Shown in pieces: positions 50,838 through 59,867 of a DNA stretch of 64,000 nt. The notes under the pieces are model-generated. The model was not told the origin of the DNA. It was given only the letters and a program-made list of their open reading frames with translations, and searched no databases. A program made the translations under genes and the position numbers. The stretch lies in contig NZ_LMOB01000001.1 of the NCBI RefSeq assembly GCF_001423185.1, positions 1,967,889-2,031,888 of the forward strand, written 5' to 3'. The first letter of the stretch is position 1, and each line of letters starts with the position of its first letter. Source of the stretch: Plantibacter sp. Leaf314 (lineage in GTDB: Bacteria > Actinomycetota > Actinomycetes > Actinomycetales > Microbacteriaceae).

Positions 50838-51731
50838 ATGACTCGCATCACGGCGCGCAGACGCGTCACCCGGATCACCGTGGGACAGCCCGCGCGCACT
50901 CGCGAGGACGTCCTCGCCGTCGAGGAGCCGCTGGAGATCCGCGTCGGCGGCCGTTCGCTCGCCATCACCATGCGGACGCCCGGCCACGACGTCGACCTCG
51001 CCATCGGGTTCCTCGTCTCGGAGGGCGTCGTCGCTCGGGGTGACGAGGTCAGGACCGCCCGGTACTGCGCCGGTGCCACCGACGAGGGCGTCAACACCTA
51101 CAACGTGCTCGACGTCGCCCTGGCTCCCGGCGTCCCCGCCCCCGACCCGAGCCTGGAGCGGAACTTCTTCACGACGAGTTCGTGCGGGCTCTGCGGGAAG
51201 GCGAGCATCGACGCCGTCCGGACGAGTTCGCGGTACACCGTCGCGGACGACGACTTCCGCCTCGACCCGGCGCTCCTCATCACCTTCCCCGACCGCCTCC
51301 GCGCCCAGCAGGCCGTGTTCGAGCGGACCGGCGGGCTGCACGCTGCGGGCCTGTTCGACGCGACGACCGGCGAGATGCTCGTGCTCCGGGAGGACGTCGG
51401 TCGACACAACGCGGTCGACAAGGTCGTCGGCTGGGCGGCGAAGGAGGGCCTGCTCCCGCTGCGGTCCATGGTGCTCATGGTCTCCGGTCGGGCGAGCTTC
51501 GAGCTCACGCAGAAGGCTTCGATGGCCGGCATCCCGATGCTCGCCGCCGTCTCCGCGCCGTCGTCGCTCGCGGCCGAGTTGGCGACCGAACTCGGGATGA
51601 CGCTCGTCGGGTTCCTCCGCGGCGACTCCATGGTCGTCTACAGCGGTGCGCACCGACTGGCGTCGCCGGACCCGGCGGTCGTCCACGAGGTCGTCGAACA
51701 CGGCGTGGTCGAGCACGGAGTCAGCGCATGA
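50838..51731 (+). CDS. fdhD: Formate dehydrogenase accessory sulfurtransferase FdhD
   Basis: 297 aa. TTSSCGLCGKASID has the sulfur-transfer cysteines Cys116 and Cys119. PGHDVDLAIGFLVSEG, LREDVGRHNAVDKVVG and VSGRASFELTQKA are family landmarks. FdhD passes sulfur to the Mo-bis-MGD cofactor. It is followed by the FdhF-like gene with an ATGA overlap, so it serves that enzyme. Near the C-terminus the sequence EHGV occurs twice in VVEHGVVEHGV, a small duplication. Confidence 0.95.
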   Translation: MTRITARRRVTRITVGQPARTREDVLAVEEPLEIRVGGRSLAITMRTPGHDVDLAIGFLVSEGVVARGDEVRTARYCAGATDEGVNTYNVLDVALAPGVPAPDPSLERNFFTTSSCGLCGKASIDAVRTSSRYTVADDDFRLDPALLITFPDRLRAQQAVFERTGGLHAAGLFDATTGEMLVLREDVGRHNAVDKVVGWAAKEGLLPLRSMVLMVSGRASFELTQKASMAGIPMLAAVSAPSSLAAELATELGMTLVGFLRGDSMVVYSGAHRLASPDPAVVHEVVEHGVVEHGVSA

Positions 51732-54031
51732 GCGCCGAGCCGCCCGTCGAGGACGTCACCGACGCCGCGATCACGGTCTCCCACCCGAAGCACGTGGCCG
51801 TCGGCCTCCCCGGCATCCTGCACTCGATGGAGCCGGCGCTCCGCCAGCTCGGGCCGCTGCGGACCGCCGAGCTGCTGACGTCGATCAACCAGCGCGGCGG
51901 CTTCGACTGCATGAGCTGCGCCTGGCCCGACCCCGACGATCGCAAGAAGCTGGAGTTCTGCGAGAACGGGGCGAAGGCCGTGATCTGGGAGGCGACCCCG
52001 ATCGTCATCCCGAGCGCGTTCTGGGCGGAGCACTCGCTCACCGACCTCGCCGACAAATCGGAGTACTGGCTCGGCATGCAGGGCCGACTCTCGGAACCGG
52101 TCTACAAGCCGGCGGGCTCCGACCACTATCACCCGGTCAGCTGGGACGAGGCCTTCGCGCTCGTCGGTGAACAGCTGCGCGGGCAGGACTCCCCGGACCA
52201 GGCCGCGTTCTACACGAGCGGACGGGCGTCGAACGAGGCGGCGTTCGCCTACCAACTGTTCGTGCGGGCGTTCGGCACCAACAACCTGCCGGACTGCTCG
52301 AACATGTGCCACGAGTCCACGGGCACCGCGCTCGGCGAGGTGATCGGCATCGGGAAGTCCACGATCTCCTACGCCGACTTCGAGCAGGCCGACCTCATCG
52401 TCGTCATGGGCCAGAACCCGGGCACGAATCACCCGCGCATGCTCACGGCCCTCGAGGACGCGAAGCGGGCCGGGGCGACCATCGTCTCCGTCAATCCGCT
52501 TCCCGAGGCCGCGCTCGAACGGTACAAGAACCCGCAGACGGTGCGGGGCATGGTCGGGCGGGGCACCGTCATCTCGGACCAGTTCCTGCAGATCCGGCTC
52601 GGTGGCGACATGGCGCTCCTGCAGGCCGTCTCGAAGCGCGTCCTGGCGGCCGAGGCAGCCGCACCCGGAACCGTGCTCGACCACGCGTTCCTCACCGAGC
52701 ACTGCCTCGGACTCGAGGAGCTCACGGCGCACCTGGCCGAGCTCGACGAGGCGGAGGTGCTCGAGGCGACCGGGCTCACGAGTGATCAGATCGACGAGTT
52801 CGCCCAGCGGTACATCGACTCGAACGCGACGATCGTCACCTGGGCCATGGGGCTGACACAGCACAAGGCCGCCGTGAACGGGATCAAGGAGATCATCAAC
52901 CTGCTCCTCCTCCGCGGCAACATCGGCAAGCCCGGTGCCGGCGCCTCGCCGATCCGCGGGCACAGCAACGTGCAGGGCGACCGGACCATGGGCATCTGGG
53001 AGCAGATGCCGGAGTCCTTCCTCACCGCCATGGAGGACGAGTTCGGTGTGCCGATGCCGCGCGCGCACGGGGTCGACGCGGTGAACGCGATCCGCGCCAT
53101 GCAACGCGGTGAGATCCGCACCTGGGTGTCGCTCGGCGGCAACTTCGTCGCCGCGATCTCCGACACCGCCGCCGCCGAAGCGGCGATCCGCGGAACCGGG
53201 ATGTCGGTGCAGATCTCGACGAAGCTCAACCGCTCGCACGTGGTCACGGGCGACGCGGCGATCATCCTGCCGACCCTCGGGCGGACCGAGATCGACCTGC
53301 AGGCGAGCGGCCCGCAGATGGTCAGCGTCGAGGACTCCGTCTGCGCCGTCCACGCCTCGCACGGACGGATCCCACCCGCAGCGCCCGGGCTGCTCTCCGA
53401 GGTCGCGATCATCACGCGACTCGCGCGGGCGACCCTCGGCGAGGACTCCGGGATCGCCTGGCAGGCCTTCGAGGACGACTACGACACCATCCGGGAGCAC
53501 ATCGGACGGGTCATCCCGGGGTGCGAGGACTACAACGAGCAGATCCGTCGTGAAGACGGGTTCGTGTTGCCGAACGGTCCCCGTGACTCCCGCACGTTCA
53601 CGAACCCCGAGGGTCGTGCGCTCCTGACGGTGAACGAGCTGGAACCGCTCCACTGCCCGCCGGGCCGTCTGCTCCTGCAGACGCTGCGGTCGCACGACCA
53701 GTTCAACACGACGATCTACAGCCTGAACGACCGGTACCGGGGGATCAAGCAGGGACGCAACGTCGTGTTCGTCAACCCGGACGACCTCGCGGAGCTCGGG
53801 CTGGAGGACGGCCAGACGGTCGACGTCTTCAGCGAGTGGCCGGGGCAGCCGGACCGGGAACTCCTCGGCTTCCGGGCCGTCTCCTACCCGACGGCCAGAG
53901 GGTGCGCGGCGGCGTACTTCCCCGAGGCGAACGTCCTCGTCCCGCTCGACGCGACGGCCGACCGCAGCAACACCCCGGTCTCGAAAGCCATCGTGGTGCG
54001 GCTGCAGCCGGCGGGCGCGCGGCTGTCGTGA
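51728..54031 (+). CDS. FdhF-like molybdopterin oxidoreductase (YdeP type)
   Basis: 767 aa from ATG 51728. It belongs to the formate-dehydrogenase-alpha-like family represented by E. coli YdeP. The N-terminal GGFDCMSCAWPDPDDRKKLEFCENG offers three cysteines instead of a full four-Cys [4Fe-4S] site. SNMCHESTG holds the likely molybdenum-ligand Cys. GHSNVQGDRTMGI and the C-terminal molydop-binding domain follow. No twin-arginine signal is present, so it is cytoplasmic. Electron-transfer subunits are absent. YdeP is linked to acid resistance; formate activity here is unproven. Confidence 0.9.
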   Translation: MSAEPPVEDVTDAAITVSHPKHVAVGLPGILHSMEPALRQLGPLRTAELLTSINQRGGFDCMSCAWPDPDDRKKLEFCENGAKAVIWEATPIVIPSAFWAEHSLTDLADKSEYWLGMQGRLSEPVYKPAGSDHYHPVSWDEAFALVGEQLRGQDSPDQAAFYTSGRASNEAAFAYQLFVRAFGTNNLPDCSNMCHESTGTALGEVIGIGKSTISYADFEQADLIVVMGQNPGTNHPRMLTALEDAKRAGATIVSVNPLPEAALERYKNPQTVRGMVGRGTVISDQFLQIRLGGDMALLQAVSKRVLAAEAAAPGTVLDHAFLTEHCLGLEELTAHLAELDEAEVLEATGLTSDQIDEFAQRYIDSNATIVTWAMGLTQHKAAVNGIKEIINLLLLRGNIGKPGAGASPIRGHSNVQGDRTMGIWEQMPESFLTAMEDEFGVPMPRAHGVDAVNAIRAMQRGEIRTWVSLGGNFVAAISDTAAAEAAIRGTGMSVQISTKLNRSHVVTGDAAIILPTLGRTEIDLQASGPQMVSVEDSVCAVHASHGRIPPAAPGLLSEVAIITRLARATLGEDSGIAWQAFEDDYDTIREHIGRVIPGCEDYNEQIRREDGFVLPNGPRDSRTFTNPEGRALLTVNELEPLHCPPGRLLLQTLRSHDQFNTTIYSLNDRYRGIKQGRNVVFVNPDDLAELGLEDGQTVDVFSEWPGQPDRELLGFRAVSYPTARGCAAAYFPEANVLVPLDATADRSNTPVSKAIVVRLQPAGARLS

Positions 54032-54044
54032 CCGGCGGCACGGA

Positions 54045-54305
54045 TCATTCGTAGGCCCGCAGGAGCTGCCAGCGGCCTCGGACCGCGTCGAGACGGATGT
54101 CGAAGACGAAGGTCCGGCCGTCGGTGGCGGTCGCCTGGAACCGCCATGCCGGCGTGGCTGCCGGCGGGTGGGTGAGGAAGGCGACGTTCGGCTCGAGCGG
54201 GGTCGGGGTGTCGGTCACGAGGTACCGCGCCCCCTCCCAGAACAACCGCTCCGGCACACCCGCCGGCGTCGTCCAGACCGCGATCTCGGTGCTCGTGATC
54301 AACAT
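54045..54305 (-). CDS. Small LexA-controlled protein (DUF6504-like?)
   Basis: 86 aa from ATG at 54305, with GGCAGGAGG 6 nt before it. The sequence (VPERLFWEGARYLVTDTPTPLE, WRFQATATDGRTFVFDIRLDAVRGRWQLLRAYE) resembles small actinobacterial proteins found with the ImuB/DnaE2 mutasome, such as DUF6504, in its W-x-G-x-x-Y-x-V...F-D-x-R-x-D...G-R-W-x-L pattern. I hold the family name loosely. A perfect LexA box 18-33 bp upstream of the ATG puts it in the SOS regulon. No polymerase gene is next to it. Confidence 0.7.
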   Translation of the reverse strand: MLITSTEIAVWTTPAGVPERLFWEGARYLVTDTPTPLEPNVAFLTHPPAATPAWRFQATATDGRTFVFDIRLDAVRGRWQLLRAYE

Positions 54306-54322
54306 GAGTGGCCTCCTGCCAT

Positions 54323-54338
54323 TCGAACATACGTTCGA
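54323..54338. promoter_or_regulatory. LexA (SOS) box
   Basis: TCGAACATACGTTCGA is a perfect match to the actinobacterial/Gram-positive LexA consensus CGAAC-N4-GTTCG, extended by one matching pair. It is positioned to block the promoter of the small gene at 54045-54305. The next gene on the other side is over 2 kb away on the plus strand. Confidence 0.88.
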
Positions 54339-54396
54339 TAGACAGCGAGCCTAACCCGACATCCGACGACACGCCAGCCCGGATCCGCCCGGTCCC

Positions 54397-55341
54397 TCAG
54401 CCGGTCGGCGTGTCGCCGAGGAACCGCTTGATGTCGGCACCCATCTGCGGCGACTCGGTGTGGTGCAGGTAGTGGCCGCCGTCGAGCAGGACGAGCTCGG
54501 ACCGGTCGATCCCCGCGAGCTGGGCCTCGTGGAGGGACACCCAGTCGGCGAGTTCCGGGTCGTCGCCGACGACGAACATGAGGATCGGGAGGTCGGCCGG
54601 GAACGACTGCGACCGGGCGGCGCGGAAGTTGGCGGGGGTGTGCGCGATCTCGTCGAGCAGCGTCGGGTTCATGGCGTTGCGGTTCGCGAGGATCGCGAGT
54701 TGTCGCTTCGTCGCCGTGTCATAGGGCAGCCCTGCGGTCGGGTCGGGCGCGATCGCGGTGAGCACCCGGAGGATCCCGAGCGACTTCAGGGCCTCGAGGC
54801 CGTCGGTCGGCGTGGCCTCGTCCGCACCCGGTTGTGTGGGGACGCTCGTGTCGATGCCGATGAACGCGGTGACCTCGTCGCGGTACCGCTGGAGGTATTC
54901 AAGGGCGGTGATGCCGGCGATCGAGTGTCCGGCGAGCACGTAGCGGTCGATGCCGAGGCCGCGCAGGGCGGCGTGGACCTCGCCCGCGATGTTGGCCGAG
55001 GTGCGGGGGACGTCGGTCTGGTCGCTGAGGCCGTATCCGAAGGGTTCGACGACGACCACGCGGTACTGGTCGCGGAGCTCGGCGACGAGCGGCTGGAAGT
55101 CGAGACCGGGCGCGGCGGTGCCCTGACCGGGCAGGAGGACGATGGTCTCCGGTGCGTCGCCGCTGGTGACGACGTTCATCCGCTTGCCGTCGACGTCGAC
55201 CAGCTGACCGTACGGGTGCAGTTCCGCCGCCTCCGTGGCGTTGGCGACGGCGTTGACGATGCTCGTGGTGGCGAGGGTCGCTCCGATCAGCCCGGCGATC
55301 GTGGCGATCGTGATCAGTGGAACCTTCAGGAGCTTGCGCAT
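54397..55341 (-). CDS. Membrane-anchored alpha/beta hydrolase
   Basis: 314 aa from ATG at 55341. An N-terminal hydrophobic segment (residues about 8-32) is an anchor or uncleaved signal. The hydrolase core has the oxyanion HG-like LPGQGTAAPGLDF, nucleophile elbow GHSIAG, acidic residue in the VVGDDPEL region and catalytic His in LLDGGHYLHH. The substrate is unknown; the family includes prolyl aminopeptidases, haloperoxidase-like proteins and esterases. The long upstream frame overlaps the terminator and the Q-rich gene and is not used. Confidence 0.88.
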   Translation of the reverse strand: MRKLLKVPLITIATIAGLIGATLATTSIVNAVANATEAAELHPYGQLVDVDGKRMNVVTSGDAPETIVLLPGQGTAAPGLDFQPLVAELRDQYRVVVVEPFGYGLSDQTDVPRTSANIAGEVHAALRGLGIDRYVLAGHSIAGITALEYLQRYRDEVTAFIGIDTSVPTQPGADEATPTDGLEALKSLGILRVLTAIAPDPTAGLPYDTATKRQLAILANRNAMNPTLLDEIAHTPANFRAARSQSFPADLPILMFVVGDDPELADWVSLHEAQLAGIDRSELVLLDGGHYLHHTESPQMGADIKRFLGDTPTG

Positions 55342-55488
55342 CGTCACCCATCGTGTTGGAGCCGGCGGCGGGCGGTCGCACCGCGCCGATTCCATCCTCA
55401 CGGGAGGCCGCCCGCCGCACATCCGTCGTGAGGCGAGGGTGCGCCGACGGGCCGTACGCAGATGTGCGCAGCTCGGCGCATATGAAGA

Positions 55489-55522
55489 GAACCGGCTGGA
55501 AGCGAAGGCTTCCAGCCGGTTC
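55489..55522 (-). terminator. Terminator of the Q-rich membrane protein gene
   Basis: A perfect 15-bp stem GAACCGGCTGGAAGC (55489-55503)/GCTTCCAGCCGGTTC (55508-55522) with a 4-nt GAAG loop, 13 bp past the stop. Reading on the minus strand it is followed by TCTTCATAT. It is the strongest hairpin in the window. Confidence 0.9.
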
Positions 55523-55535
55523 ATCATGCGTTCGC

Positions 55536-56747
55536 CTACTCGGCGGGTGGCGTCGGCCGCTCGGGCGGCGCCACCTCTTCCGGAGGAGTGGGTGGCTGCA
55601 CCTGCTGCTGCGCCTGCTGCGGCGGAACGGGCGGCTGCTGCGCGGGAGCGGGCGGCTGCTGCGGGCTCGACGGTTGCCCTGGCGCCTGCGGCCCGGACGG
55701 CGGCGGGCCCCACTGCTGCGGCGCGGCGTTCGGCCTGGGCGCCTGCTGACCAGGCGTGGAGCCCTGCCACGCCGGTGCCGACCATTGCTGGCCGGGCTGC
55801 GGTGCGGGCTGCCCCTGCGGCTGGCCGTACTGCCCCTGGGACGGCGCAGCTTGGTAGCCCTGGCCCTGCTGACCCTGACCCTGACCGTGGCTCGGCTGCC
55901 CCTGGTAGGGCTGAGCGGGATACGGCTGACCCTGGTACCCCTGCTGCGGCTGACCCTGGTAGCCCTGACCTTGGTAGCCCTGCTGCGGCTGGTTCTGGTA
56001 GCCCTGCGGCTGACCCTGGTAGGGCGGCTGGTGCTGCCCGGGGTGGCCCTGGACCGGGTACGCGGGCGCGCTCTGGTACACCTCGGGACGGTACGGCTGC
56101 TGGCCGTAGTTCACCGGTTCACCCTCGGGCTTCGGCGAGAACGCACGGACGATCACCGGGATCACGGCGGAGATGGCTGCAGCGAGCGTCGTGGCCGCTG
56201 CGATGCGCCACCACCAATCCGCCCAGGTGCCCTCGGGGAACGCCATCGGCAGCACGAGCACGAGGACCGTCGCGATGATGAGCGTGATCGTCACGATGCC
56301 GGTGGCCCTGATCACGGTGGAGGAGGCACGCGTGACGAAGTGCAGGAAGTACACCTGGATGATGATCAGTGCCACGCGGGTGATGATGACGATGCCGAAG
56401 AACAGCATGATCTGTCCGGACCAGACGAAGCCGTCGTCGGTGTTCGGGGGCTGGAGCCACCCGTTCCACAACTTCAACAACCCGACCGTGACGAGGAAGA
56501 TGTTCACCAGGGTCGACACGGCCAGGTACCACTTGTTGGGCCCGTGTCCGGCTGCCGCGTCGAGTGAGACGGCTCCGACGAACGCCGCGAGCAGCAGCAG
56601 TGTGAGCCAGACGCGTCCGGCGATGTCGGCCTGATCGCCGACGATGATGAAGTACCCGCCGATGATCGCCGCCGCGACGAGCGTTCCGATCGTCAAGGTC
56701 AGCGCGAGCACGGCCGACCGTGAGCGGCGCGGTGTGGTCTCGACCAT
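55536..56747 (-). CDS. Membrane protein with Gln/Gly/Pro-rich repeat tail
   Basis: 403 aa from ATG at 56747. The N-terminal half (about 1-200) has five to six membrane helices and no recognised family. The C-terminal half is disordered and repetitive: imperfect copies of QGYQGQPQ, then Gln/Pro/Ala-rich sequence, ending PPERPTPPAE. The DNA of this part (about 55840-56040) is correspondingly repetitive. Such tails in actinobacterial membrane proteins can mediate interaction or phase separation. Function unknown. Monocistronic, with a strong terminator. Confidence 0.8.
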   Translation of the reverse strand: MVETTPRRSRSAVLALTLTIGTLVAAAIIGGYFIIVGDQADIAGRVWLTLLLLAAFVGAVSLDAAAGHGPNKWYLAVSTLVNIFLVTVGLLKLWNGWLQPPNTDDGFVWSGQIMLFFGIVIITRVALIIIQVYFLHFVTRASSTVIRATGIVTITLIIATVLVLVLPMAFPEGTWADWWWRIAAATTLAAAISAVIPVIVRAFSPKPEGEPVNYGQQPYRPEVYQSAPAYPVQGHPGQHQPPYQGQPQGYQNQPQQGYQGQGYQGQPQQGYQGQPYPAQPYQGQPSHGQGQGQQGQGYQAAPSQGQYGQPQGQPAPQPGQQWSAPAWQGSTPGQQAPRPNAAPQQWGPPPSGPQAPGQPSSPQQPPAPAQQPPVPPQQAQQQVQPPTPPEEVAPPERPTPPAE

Positions 56748-56952
56748 TCGAAATCCCCTATCTGTCGTGAGTGCCAACAGTACCGGGGTGGTATCCGAGC
56801 GGAAGGGAGCAGCCCCTACCCGATGGACGACGCCCGCGCCAGCGTGCCTGTGATGCGCACTCGACCGCCTGCGACGCCGCGGATCCGCACTACTCTGGAC
56901 TCCGTCCCCGCCGAGCCCGCGGTGGCGCGACACCCGAGTCAAGGAGAAGCAC

Positions 56953-57846
56953 ATGTCGGTCGGCCTGCTCGCCGTTGTCGATGACATTCTCAGCGCCGCC
57001 CTGAAGGCGAGCGCGAAGACCGCGGGTGTCGTCATCGACGATGCCGCCGTCACCCCGCAGTACGTGCAGGGACTCACGCCGGCGCGGGAACTGCCGGTCG
57101 TCTGGCGCATCGCCCGCGGCAGCCTGATCAACAAGTTCGTCATCATCATCCCGATCGCCCTGCTGCTCACCGCCTTCGCCCCCTGGGTCCTGCCGTTCCT
57201 CCTCATCATCGGCGGCACCTACCTCTGCTTCGAGGGCGCCGAGAAGGTCATGGAGTGGTTCGGCGTCCACCACGAGGCGGCCGAGGAGGACGTCCGGGAC
57301 GAGAAGAAGCTGGTCTCCGGCGCCGTCCGCACCGACCTCATCCTCAGCACCGAGATCATGCTCATCTCGCTGGCCAGCCTCGACGCCGACATCGGCATCT
57401 GGATGACCCTCGGCGCACTCCTCGTCATCGGCCTCGTCATGACGGCCGTCGTCTACGGCGCGGTCGCGCTGCTCGTGAAGATCGACGACATCGGACTCCG
57501 GCTCATGAAGAACCCCTCGCGCGGCGTCCGGCGCACGGGCGCGCGCATCGTCGCCTCGATGCCCGCCGTCTTCCGCGTGATCAGCATCGTCGGCACGGTC
57601 GCGATGCTGTGGGTGGGTGGCCACCTCGTCGTCGCGAACCTCGCCGAGACGATCTGGCACGGCCCGTTGGACCTCTTCCACGTCGTCACGCACGCGATCG
57701 AAGCCGCGGGGCCGGTGGTCGTCTGGATCGCCGACACCGCGATGTCGGCCGTGGTCGGACTCGTGCTCGGCCTCATCGTGGTCGGGATCGTCCTCGGCAT
57801 CTCGCGCCTGCGCTCCGGCAAGCAGCCGGCGACCACGTCGCACTGA
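56953..57846 (+). CDS. DUF808 (YedI-like) membrane protein
   Basis: 297 aa. SVGLLAVVDDILSAALKASAKTAGVVIDDAAVTPQYVQGL is the DUF808 start signature. About six membrane helices follow, with the conserved FEGAEKVMEWF, KKLVSGAVRTDLILSTEIMLISL and KIDDIGL. The length is normal for the family. Its function is unknown; YedI is an inner-membrane protein. SD AAGGAGAAG lies 5 nt before the ATG. It converges with the GNAT gene after a 24-bp gap. Confidence 0.92.
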   Translation: MSVGLLAVVDDILSAALKASAKTAGVVIDDAAVTPQYVQGLTPARELPVVWRIARGSLINKFVIIIPIALLLTAFAPWVLPFLLIIGGTYLCFEGAEKVMEWFGVHHEAAEEDVRDEKKLVSGAVRTDLILSTEIMLISLASLDADIGIWMTLGALLVIGLVMTAVVYGAVALLVKIDDIGLRLMKNPSRGVRRTGARIVASMPAVFRVISIVGTVAMLWVGGHLVVANLAETIWHGPLDLFHVVTHAIEAAGPVVVWIADTAMSAVVGLVLGLIVVGIVLGISRLRSGKQPATTSH

Positions 57847-57870
57847 CGGCGGCGGCCGCACGACCGGACG

Positions 57871-58365
57871 CTATCGCAGCTGCCGTGCGTAGCAGAGCGA
57901 CATCGGGATGACCTCGTACGGCGGGTAGATGGGGATCGGCTCGTAGCCGAGCCACTCGTACAGGCGGACGGCCTCAGGCTGCCGGTCGCCGGTCTGCAGG
58001 ATGAGTCGCGAGGCACCCTCGGCCCGCGCGGCATCCTCGACGGCCGCGATGAGCAGCCGTGAGACACCCCGGCCACGGTGGCCGGGCAGGGTCACGACGC
58101 GCTTGAGTTCCCACTCCTCGCCGAGCCGTCGCAGCGCGGCATGGCCGACCGGCTCGCCGTCGACGAGCGCGAGGAAGGTCGCCCGGATGTCCGCGGAATC
58201 CACGGTGAACGCCGCCTGCGCCCGCTGGGCCGCCTCAGCGTTCCAGTCCTCCCAGGCGGACGCGTACCGCGCGCCCATCTCCTCGTCCATCGCGGCACGC
58301 AGCCGCACCGCCCGCTCGTCGTCCCAGGAGACGGACTCGATGCTGGCTGGGGTCACGACGGTCAT
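57871..58365 (-). CDS. GNAT-family acetyltransferase
   Basis: 164 aa from ATG at 58365. Acetyl-CoA-binding motif A is LKRVVTLPGHRGRGVSRLLIAAVEDAARAEGASRLIL, with the R-G-R-G pyrophosphate loop, followed by motif B LYEWLGYEPIPIY. The substrate is unknown. The N-terminal extension beyond this Met is not used because it lacks an SD and runs into an intergenic frame. Confidence 0.9.
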   Translation of the reverse strand: MTVVTPASIESVSWDDERAVRLRAAMDEEMGARYASAWEDWNAEAAQRAQAAFTVDSADIRATFLALVDGEPVGHAALRRLGEEWELKRVVTLPGHRGRGVSRLLIAAVEDAARAEGASRLILQTGDRQPEAVRLYEWLGYEPIPIYPPYEVIPMSLCYARQLR

Positions 58366-58502
58366 GTGCTTCTTCCGGGGCGGGCTGCGACGGCGTGATC
58401 GAGCGACCGACGCCGTCTGCCAGTCTCCCACGCACCACTGGGCCCGAGCGCGTCAGGAGGACACCGATGCGACCGGGGCACGCCCGGCGACCGACCGCGT
58501 GA

Positions 58503-58835
58503 TCAGTTCGCGGTGTCGGCGACCTGCACGGCCACGTGGTACTTCGTGCCCTCGACGTCGCTGATCGTGACGACGGCGTCGTACTCGGAGCCCGAGGACG
58601 GGTCGGTGAGCGTGCAGTCGACGGTGGTCTCGTCGATGAGCTTGACGCGCTCGTCCCCGCAGTCGAGGTCGGGCCGGGTGCCGACCTGCTCCTCGAGGGC
58701 TCCGGCCGCGGCGTCCGCGACGTCCGAGGCGGGGACGGTGAGGCCGGCACTGGCGCTGAAGCTGCAACCGGTGAGCAGGAGCCCCATCGGCAGCAGAGCG
58801 ATGGCGAGGGACGACAGGAGACGGTGACGGGTCAT
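58503..58835 (-). CDS. DUF4333 lipoprotein
   Basis: 110 aa from ATG at 58835. Signal peptide with lipobox LTGC (Cys24). The small domain has VADAAAGALEEQVGTRPDLDCGDERVKL...TVDCTLTDPSSGSEYDAVVTI, the DUF4333 pattern with two cysteines likely in a disulfide. The family is common in actinobacterial envelopes and has no known role. It is divergent from the hydrolase at 58931. Confidence 0.88.
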   Translation of the reverse strand: MTRHRLLSSLAIALLPMGLLLTGCSFSASAGLTVPASDVADAAAGALEEQVGTRPDLDCGDERVKLIDETTVDCTLTDPSSGSEYDAVVTISDVEGTKYHVAVQVADTAN

Positions 58836-58930
58836 GCCGCCAGTCTGTCCGCTCTCCGGCACGTGGGCGATGGGGAGTCCTCCCCAGCGGGCGCTGCTAC
58901 CGTGGCGGCACCGTCCAGAGAAGAGGCACC

Positions 58931-59827
58931 GTGTTGATCGTCCCCAACGCCCTCGTCGGCCCGGCGCTCCGCCTCATCCGCGCGAACCGCGCCTTCGTGA
59001 GCGAAGCGGGTGCCCGGCGCCGGATCCGGGAACGGACGCTCCGACCGGTGCCCTACGGACCACCGGCCACGCTGCGGCCGGACGTCCGGGTCGATGTCGA
59101 ACGGTTCGGCGACTGGCCGGTGTACACGGTCAGCCCGACGAAGCGTGCCTCCGCCGGCGGGGTCGTGTACGCGCACGGCGGCGGGTGGGTCGGCGAGATC
59201 GCGCCCCAGCACTGGGTGCTCGCGGCCACCATCGCGGCGGAGACGGGCGCGACCGTCACCCTGCCGATCTATCCCCTCGTGCCCTACGGCACCGCGGCGG
59301 AGGCCCGGACGGGCATGGTCGAGCTCGTCCGACGCAGCCTCGACCGACACGGACCGACCGTCCTCGCGGGCGACTCCGCCGGCGGCCAGATCGCCCTGTC
59401 CGCGGCGCTCCGCCTGCGCGACGAGGGCATCGTCCTCCCCATGACCACCCTCCTGTCCCCCGCGCTCGACCTCACCTGGAGCAACCCGCGGATCCCCCTC
59501 GTGCAGCCGAGCGACCCGTGGCTCGCCACCCCTGGCGGCCGGGTGTTCGCGGAGCACTGGCGCGGCGACCTCGAGCTCACCGACCCGGCGGTCAGTCCCC
59601 TCTTCGGCGAGCTCGCCGGGCTCGGACCGATCACCCTGCTGAGCGGCACGCGGGACGTCCTCAACCCCGATGCCGAGTTGCTCGTCGCGCGTGCCCGAGC
59701 GGCCGGGGTGTCCCTCGACTTCCACGAGGGTGTCGGTCAGTTCCACGTGTGGGCGCTGCTGCCGACCCGCTCGGGGAAGGCGGCGACGCAGACGATCGTC
59801 CGGAGCGTCGCCCGCGGGCTGCGCTGA
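58931..59827 (+). CDS. Alpha/beta hydrolase, HSL (esterase) family
   Basis: 298 aa from GTG 58931. The oxyanion motif HGGGW, nucleophile elbow GDSAGG, acidic residue in GTRDVLNPDAE and His in GVGQFHVW define the hormone-sensitive-lipase family of carboxylesterases, which act on short-chain esters. No signal peptide is clear; the N-terminus is moderately hydrophobic. It converges with an ArsR gene. Confidence 0.9.
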   Translation: MLIVPNALVGPALRLIRANRAFVSEAGARRRIRERTLRPVPYGPPATLRPDVRVDVERFGDWPVYTVSPTKRASAGGVVYAHGGGWVGEIAPQHWVLAATIAAETGATVTLPIYPLVPYGTAAEARTGMVELVRRSLDRHGPTVLAGDSAGGQIALSAALRLRDEGIVLPMTTLLSPALDLTWSNPRIPLVQPSDPWLATPGGRVFAEHWRGDLELTDPAVSPLFGELAGLGPITLLSGTRDVLNPDAELLVARARAAGVSLDFHEGVGQFHVWALLPTRSGKAATQTIVRSVARGLR

Positions 59828-59867
59828 CCCGGCCACTGACCCGGCCGGGAGACGACCGGTCGCGCGG

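Noticed and set aside
55840..56040. Possible CRISPR-like repeat array
   Set aside because: The periodic sequence is in frame, encodes Gln/Gly/Pro repeats of a membrane protein, and has no spacers.
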